Shown here: piece after piece, positions 8,465-16,719 of the stretch
Position numbering within the stretch: the first letter of the stretch is position 1
How the letters are laid out: each line of letters starts with the position of its first letter
From: Paludibacteraceae bacterium
GTDB taxonomy: Bacteria; Bacteroidota; Bacteroidia; Bacteroidales; Paludibacteraceae
DNA length: 64,000 nucleotides
Assembly (NCBI GenBank): GCA_017553575.1
Contig: JAFZKQ010000075.1
Location: 1 to 64,000, forward strand
Reading direction: 5' to 3'
Made by a program: the position numbers and the translations under genes
The notes under the pieces: generated by a model
Seen by the model: only the letters and a program-made list of their open reading frames with translations
Told to the model about the DNA's origin: nothing
Databases searched by the model: none

Positions 8465-9145
8465 ATGGAAAAGAAAGAATTGGATAGAATAAAATACAAC
8501 GATTCGGCACATACGGCCGGTCGCCGTTTCACTTGGTTGGCGATAGCCTTGATCACCATGGTGCCCGTGTGCTATTGTTTCTCCTCGGAGGCGACGCCTG
8601 TTTGGGAGAAAATACCCGAATGCTTGATGTTTATGATTGGCTATTTGGCCATCGGACTGATCGAGGCGTTGAGCTACGCTCCGTTGTTGGGCATCGGAGG
8701 ACAATACCTGACGTTCATCACAGGAAACATCTCCAATCTAAAGTTGCCTTGCGCCCTCAATTCCCAATCCATCGCCCAAGTTAAGGAGGGTTCGGAGGAG
8801 AAAGAGATTGTGACGACGATATCCATTGCTGTCTGCTCCATCGTCACGACGATAGTCATCGTATTAGGAATGATACCGTTAGCCATCTTCCAATCCACCA
8901 TCGTAGATGCGCTATTGCCCATCTCACCCTATGTGGTCCCTGCCATCTTCGGAGGTCTGACCTGCGTCTTAATGGCACGTTACCTAAAAGTGGCGATCAT
9001 TCCTTTTGTCCTTTGCCTTATCATCTGCCTAGTCGGTCATCTTTGCGGTATCGGGCCTTCGCTCAACCAAGGAACGATGATTTTGGTGGGCATGCTCATC
9101 AGCGTAATCGCAACGACAATTTTGTACAAGAAGAGAGTGCTTTAA
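8465..9145 (+). CDS. Membrane protein, partner of the DUF5058 protein
   Basis: 226 residues, about six membrane segments. A conserved-looking loop FITGNISNLKLPCALN near residue 95 sits between helices and could form part of a substrate path. It is translationally close to the DUF5058 gene (8 bases), which suggests a two-subunit transporter. I do not recognise the family with certainty. Confidence 0.75.
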   Translation: MEKKELDRIKYNDSAHTAGRRFTWLAIALITMVPVCYCFSSEATPVWEKIPECLMFMIGYLAIGLIEALSYAPLLGIGGQYLTFITGNISNLKLPCALNSQSIAQVKEGSEEKEIVTTISIAVCSIVTTIVIVLGMIPLAIFQSTIVDALLPISPYVVPAIFGGLTCVLMARYLKVAIIPFVLCLIICLVGHLCGIGPSLNQGTMILVGMLISVIATTILYKKRVL

Positions 9146-10007
9146 AAAAACAAGGATAAAAGCATTCATCTCGTTCTGAGAGAGGGGAGACCCATAGCCC
9201 CGTGCTTCCCATGGGGGACGATTCCAGTTTTACATGAGTTTTTGATTATAAGACAGAGAGGGAGAAGAGAACTCTTCCCCCTCTATTCCATAGGTGGGCT
9301 TTAATTAACTCGCATTTCACGATATTAGTGAAAGAGATAAGTCTCCGAGCACAAAGGCCCGAAGACGGGGTTTATTAATGCTATGTATATTTGTTTTCTA
9401 TGATTGTAAAAAGGAAAACTTACAGCCTCATTCGAACAAGGCTGCCTTAAGCTCTTTTGACCCAAAAAAGTTGAACTTCCATGAACTGAGTCCATGTGCC
9501 GTCCAGAATTGTCGCAAAAAAGGAAGGGATGCGACACTCCCCATCTTTTTGTATCCATGCTTATGGTCCACATCTAAGGGGCATCTACACTTAATGGATG
9601 CGCTCACCCGTATGAAAGACTCCTAACTTTCTTCTTTCACAATCACCTTCTGCATCCCCAAACTGCAAAAGGAAGAACGCAACCAACGATTACATTTTGC
9701 ATAATCACATTTATGCAATGGTTTTCTAAAGTCTTCTGCTTCCTAACACTTCAAACATTCGCAGACATCGCATGTCTTTGTAGTTTAGTGCCAAAAAATA
9801 CCCCGAAGGGCAAAATCTAGATGTAAGTTTTATATCACAAATATAGGTTCTTGCCTGCGAGTCGGGTAGCAGATATTCAGCATAGGATAAAACATATTCG
9901 TCAAATGGCCCATAATCGGCCTTTTTTCGATGAAATGGGCATTGTTTCGCCCCCTGCACGCACCTTTTTAGCACAGTTTCCCTATTTTACTTTGTCTGTC
10001 ATAAATC
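9146..10007. other. 862-base intergenic region without a convincing gene
   Basis: Contains a 13-bp hairpin AGAGGGAGAAGAG (9257-9269) / CTCTTCCCCCTCT (9272-9284) with one mismatch and no T-run, and an orphan -7-like TATATTTG at 9386-9393 with no gene behind it. Short frames on both strands (longest 82 codons) have no recognisable composition or start context. It may be decayed sequence or carry a small RNA. Confidence 0.4.
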
Positions 10008-10020
10008 TTGATTAACTTTG
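9991..10020 (+). promoter_or_regulatory. Promoter of the GT2 gene
   Basis: TTTG (9991-9994) and TAACTTTG (10013-10020), 18 bases apart. It overlaps the upstream ATG at 10008, which excludes that start. Confidence 0.65.
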
Positions 10021-10049
10021 TATTTGGAGAAACAAAAACGGAATATTCC

Positions 10050-10991
10050 ATGAGTCAAGAGGAAAAACAAAACAAAACAGTGGATGTCATAATCCCCACA
10101 TTCCATCCTGACGACAAGTTTTATTGTCTATTGGAGGGCTTGCGTGGGCAACGTTTCCCGGTCGCCCATGTCTGGATTGTGGATACGGTTGACGGCACCT
10201 CCCATTGGCAGGAAGCGTTGGCTCGTTATGGGGATTGGGTGTCGGTGACGGATATTCCTCTTGATGCGTTCGACCATGGCAAGGCAAGAAATAGGGGAGC
10301 AGCCTCCTCTACGGCCGACTATCTGCTCTTCATGACGCAAGACGCCGTACCGGCCAACGACAGATTGGTCGACACACTCATATCCTCTTTCGACAGCGAA
10401 GATGTAGCGGTGGCCTATGCCCGTCAATTGCCCGCCCCGGATGCCGATCGGTTGGAGCGGTTGGCAAGGGAATTCAACTATCCCGAAGACTCCTGCGTGA
10501 AAAGCAAGGCGGATATCGAACGATTAGGCATCAAGACCTTTTTCTGTTCCAATGTCTGCGCAATCTATTCAAGGCGGATTTTCGATCAAATAGGGAGATT
10601 CCCCGAGGATATGATCTTTAACGAGGATATGATCTTTGCCTCCAAGGCGATAAAAAATGACTATTCCGTGGTCTATCAATCGGAAGCCCAAGTCGTCCAC
10701 TCGCACAACTATGGATTGCGGAAACTGCTGGGACGCTATTTCGACTTGGGCGTCTCACAGAAACAAAATGTCGAGGTGTTTGGCCAACTTCCCTCCACAA
10801 AAGAGGGATGCCGTTTCGTGCGTTTTGTTTTTCGGAAACTGAAGCAGGAGGGGGCATGGCTTGACATGATACGGTTCACCCTGCAATCGGCGGTTAAATA
10901 CCTCGGTTTTGCCTTAGGGAAACGGTACGAACTCCTTCCGAAATCGTTCTGCCTATTCCTTAGTTCATTCCCTGGATATTGGAAGAGATAA
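10050..10991 (+). CDS. Glycosyltransferase family 2, rhamnosyltransferase-like
   Basis: 313 residues. GT2 fold with VDVIIPTFHPDDKFYCLLEG at the N-terminus, HGKARNRGA near residue 77 (nucleotide-sugar site) and the metal-binding-loop equivalent LLFMTQDAVP. FNEDMIFASKAIK near residue 190 is the catalytic 'ED' region. The order matches bacterial rhamnosyltransferases that build surface polysaccharide, though the sugar cannot be told from sequence. Start chosen because the upstream ATG at 10008 lies within the promoter. It is monocistronic, with a terminator-like hairpin at 11143. Confidence 0.85.
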   Translation: MSQEEKQNKTVDVIIPTFHPDDKFYCLLEGLRGQRFPVAHVWIVDTVDGTSHWQEALARYGDWVSVTDIPLDAFDHGKARNRGAASSTADYLLFMTQDAVPANDRLVDTLISSFDSEDVAVAYARQLPAPDADRLERLAREFNYPEDSCVKSKADIERLGIKTFFCSNVCAIYSRRIFDQIGRFPEDMIFNEDMIFASKAIKNDYSVVYQSEAQVVHSHNYGLRKLLGRYFDLGVSQKQNVEVFGQLPSTKEGCRFVRFVFRKLKQEGAWLDMIRFTLQSAVKYLGFALGKRYELLPKSFCLFLSSFPGYWKR

Positions 10992-11142
10992 AACAAAGCC
11001 TCTAACGATTCTATAGACGTTGTGCTTCTCCACTTTCTCATTTCAGCTTTTAATTTGCAGATTAAGGAAAAGTATGTATATTCGCAATACAAAATTGAAG
11101 CAATTCACAATAAGGATGATTCCGTTGTGAAAACATTAGGTG

Positions 11143-11166
11143 GCCTCGTCCTTAACGGGGCTTTTT
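11143..11166 (+). terminator. Terminator-like hairpin after GT2 gene
   Basis: GCCTCGT (11143-11149) pairs with ACGGGGC (11155-11161) with one G-U, followed by TTTTT. Confidence 0.55.
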
Positions 11167-11231
11167 CATGTTAGGCCATCGACCTGATTCACGGAACACC
11201 CTCTGAGGATAGCTACAAAATACTTGACAAC

Positions 11232-12143
11232 ATGACACAGAAACTAATTACAATCATAGGTCCTACAGCAAGCGGGAAGACTACATTGGCAGCACATTTG
11301 GCCTATAAGATCGACGGTGAAATCATCAGCGGAGACTCCCGGCAGATCTATCGGCACATGGACTTGGGAACGGGCAAGGACTTGGACGATTATACGGTGA
11401 ACGGCAAGAAAATTCCTTACCACTTGATCGACATTGCGGATCCAGGCTATAAATACAATGTCTTTGAATTCCAACGCGATTTCCTGCAAGCCTATAATTC
11501 CATCCTGGAAAGGGGAAAACAACCCATTTTATGCGGTGGAACGGGACTCTATATCGAAGCCATCCTAAAAGGGTACCGACTTCAACCTGTGTCGGAAAAC
11601 AAAGAGCTGCGGGAAGCCCTTGCCGACAAAAGTTTGGCCGAATTGACCGAGATTTTGAAGGGCTACAAGCAACTACACAATACCACCGACGTGGATACGG
11701 CCAAGCGTGCCATACGCGCCATCGAAATCGAAGAGTACTACAAAACGCACGAATATGACGACCTCTTGTCCTTCCCGAAAATGGAGAGTGTCATCATTGG
11801 CGTCGATATAGACCGGGAGAGCCGACGCAAACGCATCTCAGAACGGTTGAAGAGTCGCTTGGAGAACGGTATGCTCGATGAAATCAGGCATTTGCTCGAT
11901 ATGGGTGTCGCTCCAGACGACCTTATCTATTACGGATTGGAGTACAAATACTTAACAAACTATGTCATCGGGAAACTCACCTACGAAGAGATGTATTCCG
12001 GATTGGAGATTGCCATTCATCAATTCGCCAAAAGACAGATGACGTGGTTTAGGGGTATGGAGCGAAGAGGTTTCCCTATCCATTGGGTTGATTTTCATCA
12101 ATCTATGGAGGAAAAAGTGAACCAGATTTGCTCATTTCTGTGA
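11232..12143 (+). CDS. miaA: tRNA dimethylallyltransferase MiaA
   Basis: 303 residues, the usual MiaA length. It transfers a dimethylallyl group to N6 of A37 in tRNAs that read UNN codons. Seen: P-loop GPTASGKT at residues 10-17, GDSRQIYRHMDLGTGK (substrate-binding loop) at 35-50, DIADP near 70, LCGGTGLYIEA near 100, and KRQMTWFRG near the C-terminus. The ATG is the first in frame and the homology starts at once. It appears to be transcribed alone. Confidence 0.95.
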   Translation: MTQKLITIIGPTASGKTTLAAHLAYKIDGEIISGDSRQIYRHMDLGTGKDLDDYTVNGKKIPYHLIDIADPGYKYNVFEFQRDFLQAYNSILERGKQPILCGGTGLYIEAILKGYRLQPVSENKELREALADKSLAELTEILKGYKQLHNTTDVDTAKRAIRAIEIEEYYKTHEYDDLLSFPKMESVIIGVDIDRESRRKRISERLKSRLENGMLDEIRHLLDMGVAPDDLIYYGLEYKYLTNYVIGKLTYEEMYSGLEIAIHQFAKRQMTWFRGMERRGFPIHWVDFHQSMEEKVNQICSFL

Positions 12144-12339
12144 TGAAATCGAATTAAATTGATTTAAATTAATAGAAATCCATCCTTTTCACGATGGTCA
12201 TTTCAAAAAAAAACTCCATCTTTGCATTGTAGGGTTGAGGAATCAAAAAAAGAAGAAAACGAACTGATATTGATAGGGCATAAATTCCAAAACCCAAATA
12301 AAAAAGGTATAGTAATATTTTAATTAAAAATCAATGCTT

Positions 12340-12870
12340 ATGAAGACACTAAACGCAAAAAGTTGGTTCTTGTGTTTTTTTATTTTCTTGTTTGGATGCA
12401 GTTCTATTGGTGAGGAAAGAAATAAAAATATGTCACATGTGTATGGTGAGTTACTTCAAAAAATAAACTCACAAGAGCGTATTTCTCAGTTTTTCAACAG
12501 TGAGGAAGGGGCATTTCTCCCAATGGCTGAATGGTTGTTGGATTTTGACTACAAAGAGGGCAAAAAGAAACTTTATCTCACCTTGTTGAATGTTTCAGAA
12601 TCAGCTCAGACAGATTACATGGTATCTATCAACAATGATACTATCCAAATCAAAGAAGGAGCTTCTTCTTTCAGCAACTCTATCGTAACGAAAGACTTGA
12701 AGTATGCATTGGACAACATTCAACCTAAGAAATACACACTACAATACAAAGGGTTGTCGTTGGAGTTGGATTTGACCGACATCGACCAAAAGTCCAAATA
12801 CTCCATGTTGGCTGACGGTTCTTACGTAATTGTATCTAACGAAAGAGCAAAAATTGACGAGGGAGTTTAA
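12340..12870 (+). CDS. Small predicted lipoprotein, unknown function
   Basis: 176 residues. Signal peptide with FFIFLFGCSS lipobox (Cys at about residue 20). The mature part is mixed alpha/beta with DTIQIKEGASSF and a C-terminal VIVSNE strand. No family recognised. An ATG two codons upstream (12334) is possible; the one at 12340 places Lys-rich residues at the usual distance from the hydrophobic core. Upstream, CATCTTTG at 12217-12224 is one base off the -7 consensus. Confidence 0.7.
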   Translation: MKTLNAKSWFLCFFIFLFGCSSIGEERNKNMSHVYGELLQKINSQERISQFFNSEEGAFLPMAEWLLDFDYKEGKKKLYLTLLNVSESAQTDYMVSINNDTIQIKEGASSFSNSIVTKDLKYALDNIQPKKYTLQYKGLSLELDLTDIDQKSKYSMLADGSYVIVSNERAKIDEGV

Positions 12871-12910
12871 TTGACCTTGGATTTTATCTGCTATCTTTTC
12901 TCAAGGATAT

Positions 12911-12942
12911 AAAAAAGGAGTGGTTTCGACCATTCCTTTTTT
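12911..12942 (+). terminator. Rho-independent terminator
   Basis: AAAAAAGGAGTGG (12911-12923) pairs with CCATTCCTTTTTT (12930-12942) with one G-U, ending in a T-run. Confidence 0.85.
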
Positions 12943-13072
12943 GTTTGTCTATATGCGGATCGTTGGCTTTCGAAAAGGCAACTTTCTCCGCCACACCTCA
13001 AAAGAGAACCTTCCTCTCCTAAAAAACAGCCCTAATTTTTTACTTATTTTTACATTTGTTTTGAATTTCTTT

Positions 13073-13101
13073 TTTGATTGCTTGATAATTTGTTACTTTT
13101 G
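13073..13101 (+). promoter_or_regulatory. Promoter of Crp/Fnr gene
   Basis: TTTG (13073-13076) and TACTTTTG (13094-13101), 17 bases apart, 22 bases before the ATG at 13124. Confidence 0.6.
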
Positions 13102-13123
13102 CGACAAGTAAAAAGTTAGGCGT

Positions 13124-13825
13124 ATGACGAGAAAGCAAGAGCCATTGTTGAAAAGCATAGAAGAGGTTTCCGACTTGTGGAAAGTATTGACCCCTGAGCA
13201 ATTGGCTTACTTGAAGGCTAACTACGAAGTTCAGAAGTACAAGAAGAACCAGATAGTTTATTGTGAGGGCGACACTCCCACACATGTGTTGTGTTTGGTG
13301 AGTGGCAAGGTAAAGATATTCAAGACTGGAGTGGGGGGACGTTCACAAATAGTCCGTATGGTCAAACCGTTGGAGACATTCGCATATAGGGCGATGTTTG
13401 CCGAAGAGGATTTCGTGACGGGCGCTTCTGCTTTCGAGCCTTCCATTATCTACGCCATTCCTAAAGAGGTGATCAAAAAACTGATTTCCCAGAACAGCCA
13501 CTTGGCGTGGTATTTCATCCATGCCTTGTCCGTCGATTTAGGTATCGCAGACTCAAGGGCAGTCAGCCTGACCCAAAAGCATATCCGTGGACGGTTGGCG
13601 GAATCGCTCGTCTTCTTGCGCGACAACTATGGGGTGGAGGAGGATGGTGCAACACTAAGCATCTATTTGTCCAGGGAGGATTTGGCAAGCCTCTCCAATA
13701 TGACCACCTCCAACGCCATCCGCACCTTGTCCAACTTCGTCACCGAGCATATCATCGCTTTGGATGGACGAAAGATCAAAATCATTGACGAGGAGATGCT
13801 TCGGAAGATTAGCAAAATAGGATAA
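13124..13825 (+). CDS. Crp/Fnr family transcriptional regulator
   Basis: 233 residues. N-terminal cyclic-nucleotide-binding-type beta-roll (residues ~25-135; IVYCEGDTPTHVLCLVSGKV is its signature turn) and a C-terminal winged helix (~165-225; LSREDLASLSNMTTSNAIRT is the helix-turn-helix). No Fnr-type N-terminal Cys cluster is seen, so an FeS sensor is unlikely. The ligand is not predictable. It converges with the nfo cluster across a shared bidirectional terminator, so it is probably not part of that unit. The four paralogues at 34.9-37.9 kb are shorter and more distant. Confidence 0.9.
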   Translation: MTRKQEPLLKSIEEVSDLWKVLTPEQLAYLKANYEVQKYKKNQIVYCEGDTPTHVLCLVSGKVKIFKTGVGGRSQIVRMVKPLETFAYRAMFAEEDFVTGASAFEPSIIYAIPKEVIKKLISQNSHLAWYFIHALSVDLGIADSRAVSLTQKHIRGRLAESLVFLRDNYGVEEDGATLSIYLSREDLASLSNMTTSNAIRTLSNFVTEHIIALDGRKIKIIDEEMLRKISKIG

Positions 13826-13841
13826 ACCGTAAGATAGAGAC

Positions 13842-13878
13842 AAAAAAAATCCTCACACAGTTGTGTGGGGATTTTTTT
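13842..13878. terminator. Bidirectional terminator between Crp gene and nfo
   Basis: ATCCTCACACA (13849-13859) and TGTGTGGGGAT (13862-13872) with A8 on one side and T7 on the other, so it can end transcripts from both directions. Confidence 0.85.
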
Positions 13879-13894
13879 ATCTTGTTTCCGCCGT

Positions 13895-14737
13895 TTATTC
13901 GATGAATCCGTACAGTTTTTTTATCTCTTCTGGCCAAAGCGACTCATCTGGAGTCTCCAAGATAAGAGGAATTTCATCCAATCGAGGGTCGTTCATCAAG
14001 ATTCGGAACGGCTCATCGCCAATGGCACCCTTTCCGATGCTCTCGTGCCTGTCCACATGAGAGCCGACACCCTTCTTCGAGTCGTTGATGTGCATGCCCT
14101 TCAGGTATTCGAATCCGATAATTTGCCCGAATTGATCGAGAGTTTCCTTCACAGCCTTCTCCGACGTAAGGTCGTATCCTGCCGCCAACGCATGACAAGT
14201 GTCGATGCAGATGCCGACGCGGCTCTTATCTTCGACAAGATCGATGATGAACTTCAACTCTTCGAACTTATTGCCCACGTTACTGCCTTGTCCCGCCGTA
14301 TTTTCGATGACGGCACAAACACCATGAGTCTTATTCAACGTGATGTTGATGGACTCTGCGATTCTTTTCAGGCACTCTTCCGTGGAGATCTCCTTGAGGG
14401 AGCTTCCGGGGTGGAAGTTAAGCAAGGATAGGCCCAACTCCTCACAACGTTGCATCTCACCAAGGAACGAAGCCCGCGATTTCTCCAAATTCTCGTCGTT
14501 CGGATGGCCCAAATTAATCAAGTAACTGTCGTGAGGTAGGATGTGCTTCGCCAAGAAACCAGCCGCTTCACAATTTTGCTTGAATTTGGAAATACTACTT
14601 TTGGACAACGGGGCCGCCGTCCATTGACGTTGGTTTTTCGTAAAAAGAGCAAAAGCTTTTGCTCCGATAGCAGCAGCATTCAGAGGGGCGTTTTCAACAC
14701 CTCCAGATGCACTGACGTGAGCTCCGATATATTTCAT
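13895..14737 (-). CDS. nfo: Endonuclease IV (AP endonuclease)
   Basis: 280 residues, standard length. Cleaves DNA 5' of abasic sites and acts on oxidised 3' ends. Seen: N-terminal [16 protein letters not shown] near 110, [13 protein letters not shown] near 145 (zinc-site Glu), [15 protein letters not shown] near 175, [20 protein letters not shown] near 215, and LILETPDES near the end: all zinc ligands of the family. It is the last gene of a leftward unit perR-rbr-nfo, 75 bases after rbr, so it is probably induced with the peroxide response. Confidence 0.95.
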   Translation of the reverse strand: MKYIGAHVSASGGVENAPLNAAAIGAKAFALFTKNQRQWTAAPLSKSSISKFKQNCEAAGFLAKHILPHDSYLINLGHPNDENLEKSRASFLGEMQRCEELGLSLLNFHPGSSLKEISTEECLKRIAESINITLNKTHGVCAVIENTAGQGSNVGNKFEELKFIIDLVEDKSRVGICIDTCHALAAGYDLTSEKAVKETLDQFGQIIGFEYLKGMHINDSKKGVGSHVDRHESIGKGAIGDEPFRILMNDPRLDEIPLILETPDESLWPEEIKKLYGFIE

Positions 14738-14812
14738 GATGACAAAATTTAGAGAGCCAAGGCCTACTGATTGGAGACCTTAACTCTCTTGTTTTAATAT
14801 ATATAAATATAA

Positions 14813-15358
14813 TTATTTGAAGTATCTGTTGAACAAGCCTTCAAAGCCTTTTCCGTGACGAGCTTCGTCCTTGGCCATCTCGTGAACGGTGTCGTGGATA
14901 GCATCAAGGTTCAACTCCTTGGCACGCTTAGCGATTCTCAACTTGTCTGCACAAGCGCCAGACTCTGCGTTCATTCTCTTTTGGAGGTTCGTCTTGGTGT
15001 CCCAAACAACATCGCCGAGAAGCTCAGCGAACTTAGATGCGTGATCAGCCTCCTCAAATGCGTAACGTCTGAAAGCCTCCGCAATCTCAGGATAACCCTC
15101 ACGATCAGCTTGGCGACTCATGGCAAGGTACATTCCGACCTCGCTACACTCACCGTTAAAGTGCGTGTTCAAGTCCTTGATCATCTCTGCGTCACACCCC
15201 TTTGCCTCACCGATCTTGTGCTCGGTAGGGAATTGTAACTCGTTTTCATCGACAACTTTGAACTTGCTGCCTGCGGCACCACACAATGGACACTTCTCTG
15301 GAGCTGATTCACCTTCATGCTCATAACCACACACTGGACAAATGAATTTTTTCTTCAT
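14813..15358 (-). CDS. rbr: Reverse rubrerythrin (NADH peroxidase-type)
   Basis: 181 residues. The rubredoxin-like [Fe(SCys)4] domain is at the N-terminus ([20 protein letters not shown], residues 7-26) and the diiron ferritin-like domain follows ([18 protein letters not shown] near 70; [15 protein letters not shown] near 100; [15 protein letters not shown] at the end). Classical rubrerythrin has the opposite order; this 'reverse' form reduces H2O2 in anaerobes. It lies 33 bases downstream of perR and should be derepressed by peroxide. Acts in the cytoplasm. Confidence 0.93.
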   Translation of the reverse strand: MKKKFICPVCGYEHEGESAPEKCPLCGAAGSKFKVVDENELQFPTEHKIGEAKGCDAEMIKDLNTHFNGECSEVGMYLAMSRQADREGYPEIAEAFRRYAFEEADHASKFAELLGDVVWDTKTNLQKRMNAESGACADKLRIAKRAKELNLDAIHDTVHEMAKDEARHGKGFEGLFNRYFK

Positions 15359-15391
15359 AACTTAAACTATTAAATAAATGTAATCGATATA

Positions 15392-15820
15392 TTACTTATC
15401 GTTTTTCTCTTTGCAATTCCTACAATACCCCTTATAATAAAGGTGCGTTTCGGTAATGGAAAACAAATCCGACTTAATTTTCACTCCTTTCGCCTTTCCC
15501 CCCAGCTCAATGTCGTAGATTTGGCCACAGCCCAAACAAAAGAAATGGGCATGATCGCTTAAATCCCCGTCAAAATGGGTTGTTTTCTCATCTATAGTCA
15601 GCATATGGACAGCCCCGTGCTCCACGAAAAGCTTCAGCGTATTATAGACGGTGGTTTTGGATAGGGTAGGGATCAGAGGAGACAAGTCGTTGTAGATGGT
15701 CTCGACCGACGGATGGGTAGGATGCGTCCAAAGATAATCCATGATGGATATCCTTTGGAAGGATGGTTTGATTCCATGCTCAACCAAAAACTTTTCTACA
15801 TTTCCTGTCTTTATCTCCAT
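15392..15820 (-). CDS. perR: Fur-family peroxide regulator (PerR-like)
   Basis: 142 residues. Winged helix with SVETIYNDLSPLIPTLSKTT near residue 40 and TVYNTL recognition helix, then the dimerisation domain with HFDGDLSDHAHFFCLGCGQI (metal site) and a C-terminal CRNC: two CxxC pairs that hold structural zinc. The rubrerythrin and nfo genes right behind it argue for PerR rather than Fur or Zur. A palindrome TTTGTAATCTTTACAAA sits between its own promoter and ATG, so it probably represses itself and the two genes downstream. Confidence 0.88.
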   Translation of the reverse strand: MEIKTGNVEKFLVEHGIKPSFQRISIMDYLWTHPTHPSVETIYNDLSPLIPTLSKTTVYNTLKLFVEHGAVHMLTIDEKTTHFDGDLSDHAHFFCLGCGQIYDIELGGKAKGVKIKSDLFSITETHLYYKGYCRNCKEKNDK

Positions 15821-15821
15821 T

Positions 15822-15838
15822 TTTGTAATCTTTACAAA
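15822..15838. promoter_or_regulatory. PerR-box-like operator
   Basis: TTTGTAA-TCT-TTACAAA, a perfect 7-bp inverted repeat. Against the Bacillus Per box (TTATAATnATTATAA) the central 15 bases match at 12 positions. It covers roughly +7 to +23 of the transcript predicted from the -7 element at 15852-15859. Confidence 0.65.
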
Positions 15839-15851
15839 TTTGATTTCATTA

Positions 15852-15882
15852 CAAATATAGGAATCTTTATCTAAGGAACAAA
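15852..15882 (-). promoter_or_regulatory. Promoter of the perR-rbr-nfo unit
   Basis: On the minus strand TATATTTG (15852-15859) and TTTG (15879-15882) are 19 bases apart, a consensus Bacteroidetes promoter. Confidence 0.7.
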
Positions 15883-15995
15883 AAAATCTTTGTTTTTTAA
15901 CGGAGAAAAATTATTGGAAAAGATACCAACTCATCGAAAAAAGATTAAATTTTTGTTAACAAAAGAGGGGCATCCGAAATTTCATTTTCGATGAC

Positions 15996-16044
15996 AAAAA
16001 TCAAGCGATAGACATATGTCAATGACATATATCTATTGATTTTT
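15996..16044. repeat. 49-base imperfect palindrome between divergent genes
   Basis: AAAAATCAA...TAGACATATGTCA on the left pairs with TGACATATATCTATTGATTTTT on the right in two parts, with a 4-base bulge (GCGA) and one mismatch. It lies between divergent genes, where no terminator is needed, so it may be an operator or an insulating hairpin. Confidence 0.5.
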
Positions 16045-16205
16045 AGGGCATGCTTGACCCTTATCAATATGTGGAGAAAATCCCCATTTTTAGTGTGCCA
16101 AAATTTGTCTTATTCATATTCATTAACTAATTTCACAATACAAATAAAACGAACAACATATAAAACGAACTAAATTGATTGTCTAACAAAAAAAATTTAT
16201 GGCTT

Positions 16206-16625
16206 ATGAAAACGAACTTTTTATTATTATTTGCACTGATGCTTACCTCTCTAATCACGGTAGAAGCTCAAAATAGATTGCCTTACGTTTTAAGAGGCGA
16301 TGTGAATGGTTGTGATACGGTCTATACCTTACCTGAAAGGAAAGCCGAATTTCCTGGCGGTATGAATGCTATGTATGAATTTCTTAATGAAAATATAAAG
16401 AATTCTGTTAATTTTGTGCCTGCAATGTCTTCCCATCGTATACTTGTAAAGATGTTGATTAATAGCGAGGGTACAATTGTTGAAACCAAGTTAATGATGC
16501 CATCGGCAACATCTTTGGATGATGAGTTATTGAAAGTGTTCTCCACTTTCCCAGATATGATTCCGGCTCAATATGGCAACCGTGATGTTTGCTCATACTT
16601 GATTATCACATTGGGCTACGAATAA
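16206..16625 (+). CDS. Secreted protein with TonB C-terminal-like domain
   Basis: 139 residues. Signal peptide of ~24 residues ending in VEAQ. The rest resembles the TonB C-terminal fold of Bacteroidetes: KAEFPGGMNAMYEFLNENIK near residue 45 and RILVKMLINSEGTIVETK near 85. There is no membrane anchor or Pro-rich linker, so this is a stand-alone periplasmic domain rather than a full TonB. The frame extends 9 codons upstream from a TTG, but only the ATG at 16206 gives a proper signal peptide. Partner receptor unknown. Confidence 0.75.
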   Translation: MKTNFLLLFALMLTSLITVEAQNRLPYVLRGDVNGCDTVYTLPERKAEFPGGMNAMYEFLNENIKNSVNFVPAMSSHRILVKMLINSEGTIVETKLMMPSATSLDDELLKVFSTFPDMIPAQYGNRDVCSYLIITLGYE

Positions 16626-16719
16626 ATTGGTACTTATTTAGCAGATTATCCCATACAACGGGGGAAGGCTTTTGCATATTTTATCACACGTCACCCAGTG
16701 GCGTAAAAAAACAGAAGAG

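Noticed and set aside
9378-9626. 82-codon open frame (+) in the gap after the membrane cassette
   Set aside because: No recognisable motif, Cys and Trp placed at random, and another 82-codon frame on the opposite strand overlaps it; likely chance.
9726-9974. 82-codon open frame (-)
   Set aside because: Composition unlike neighbours and no start context; conservation would be needed to support it.
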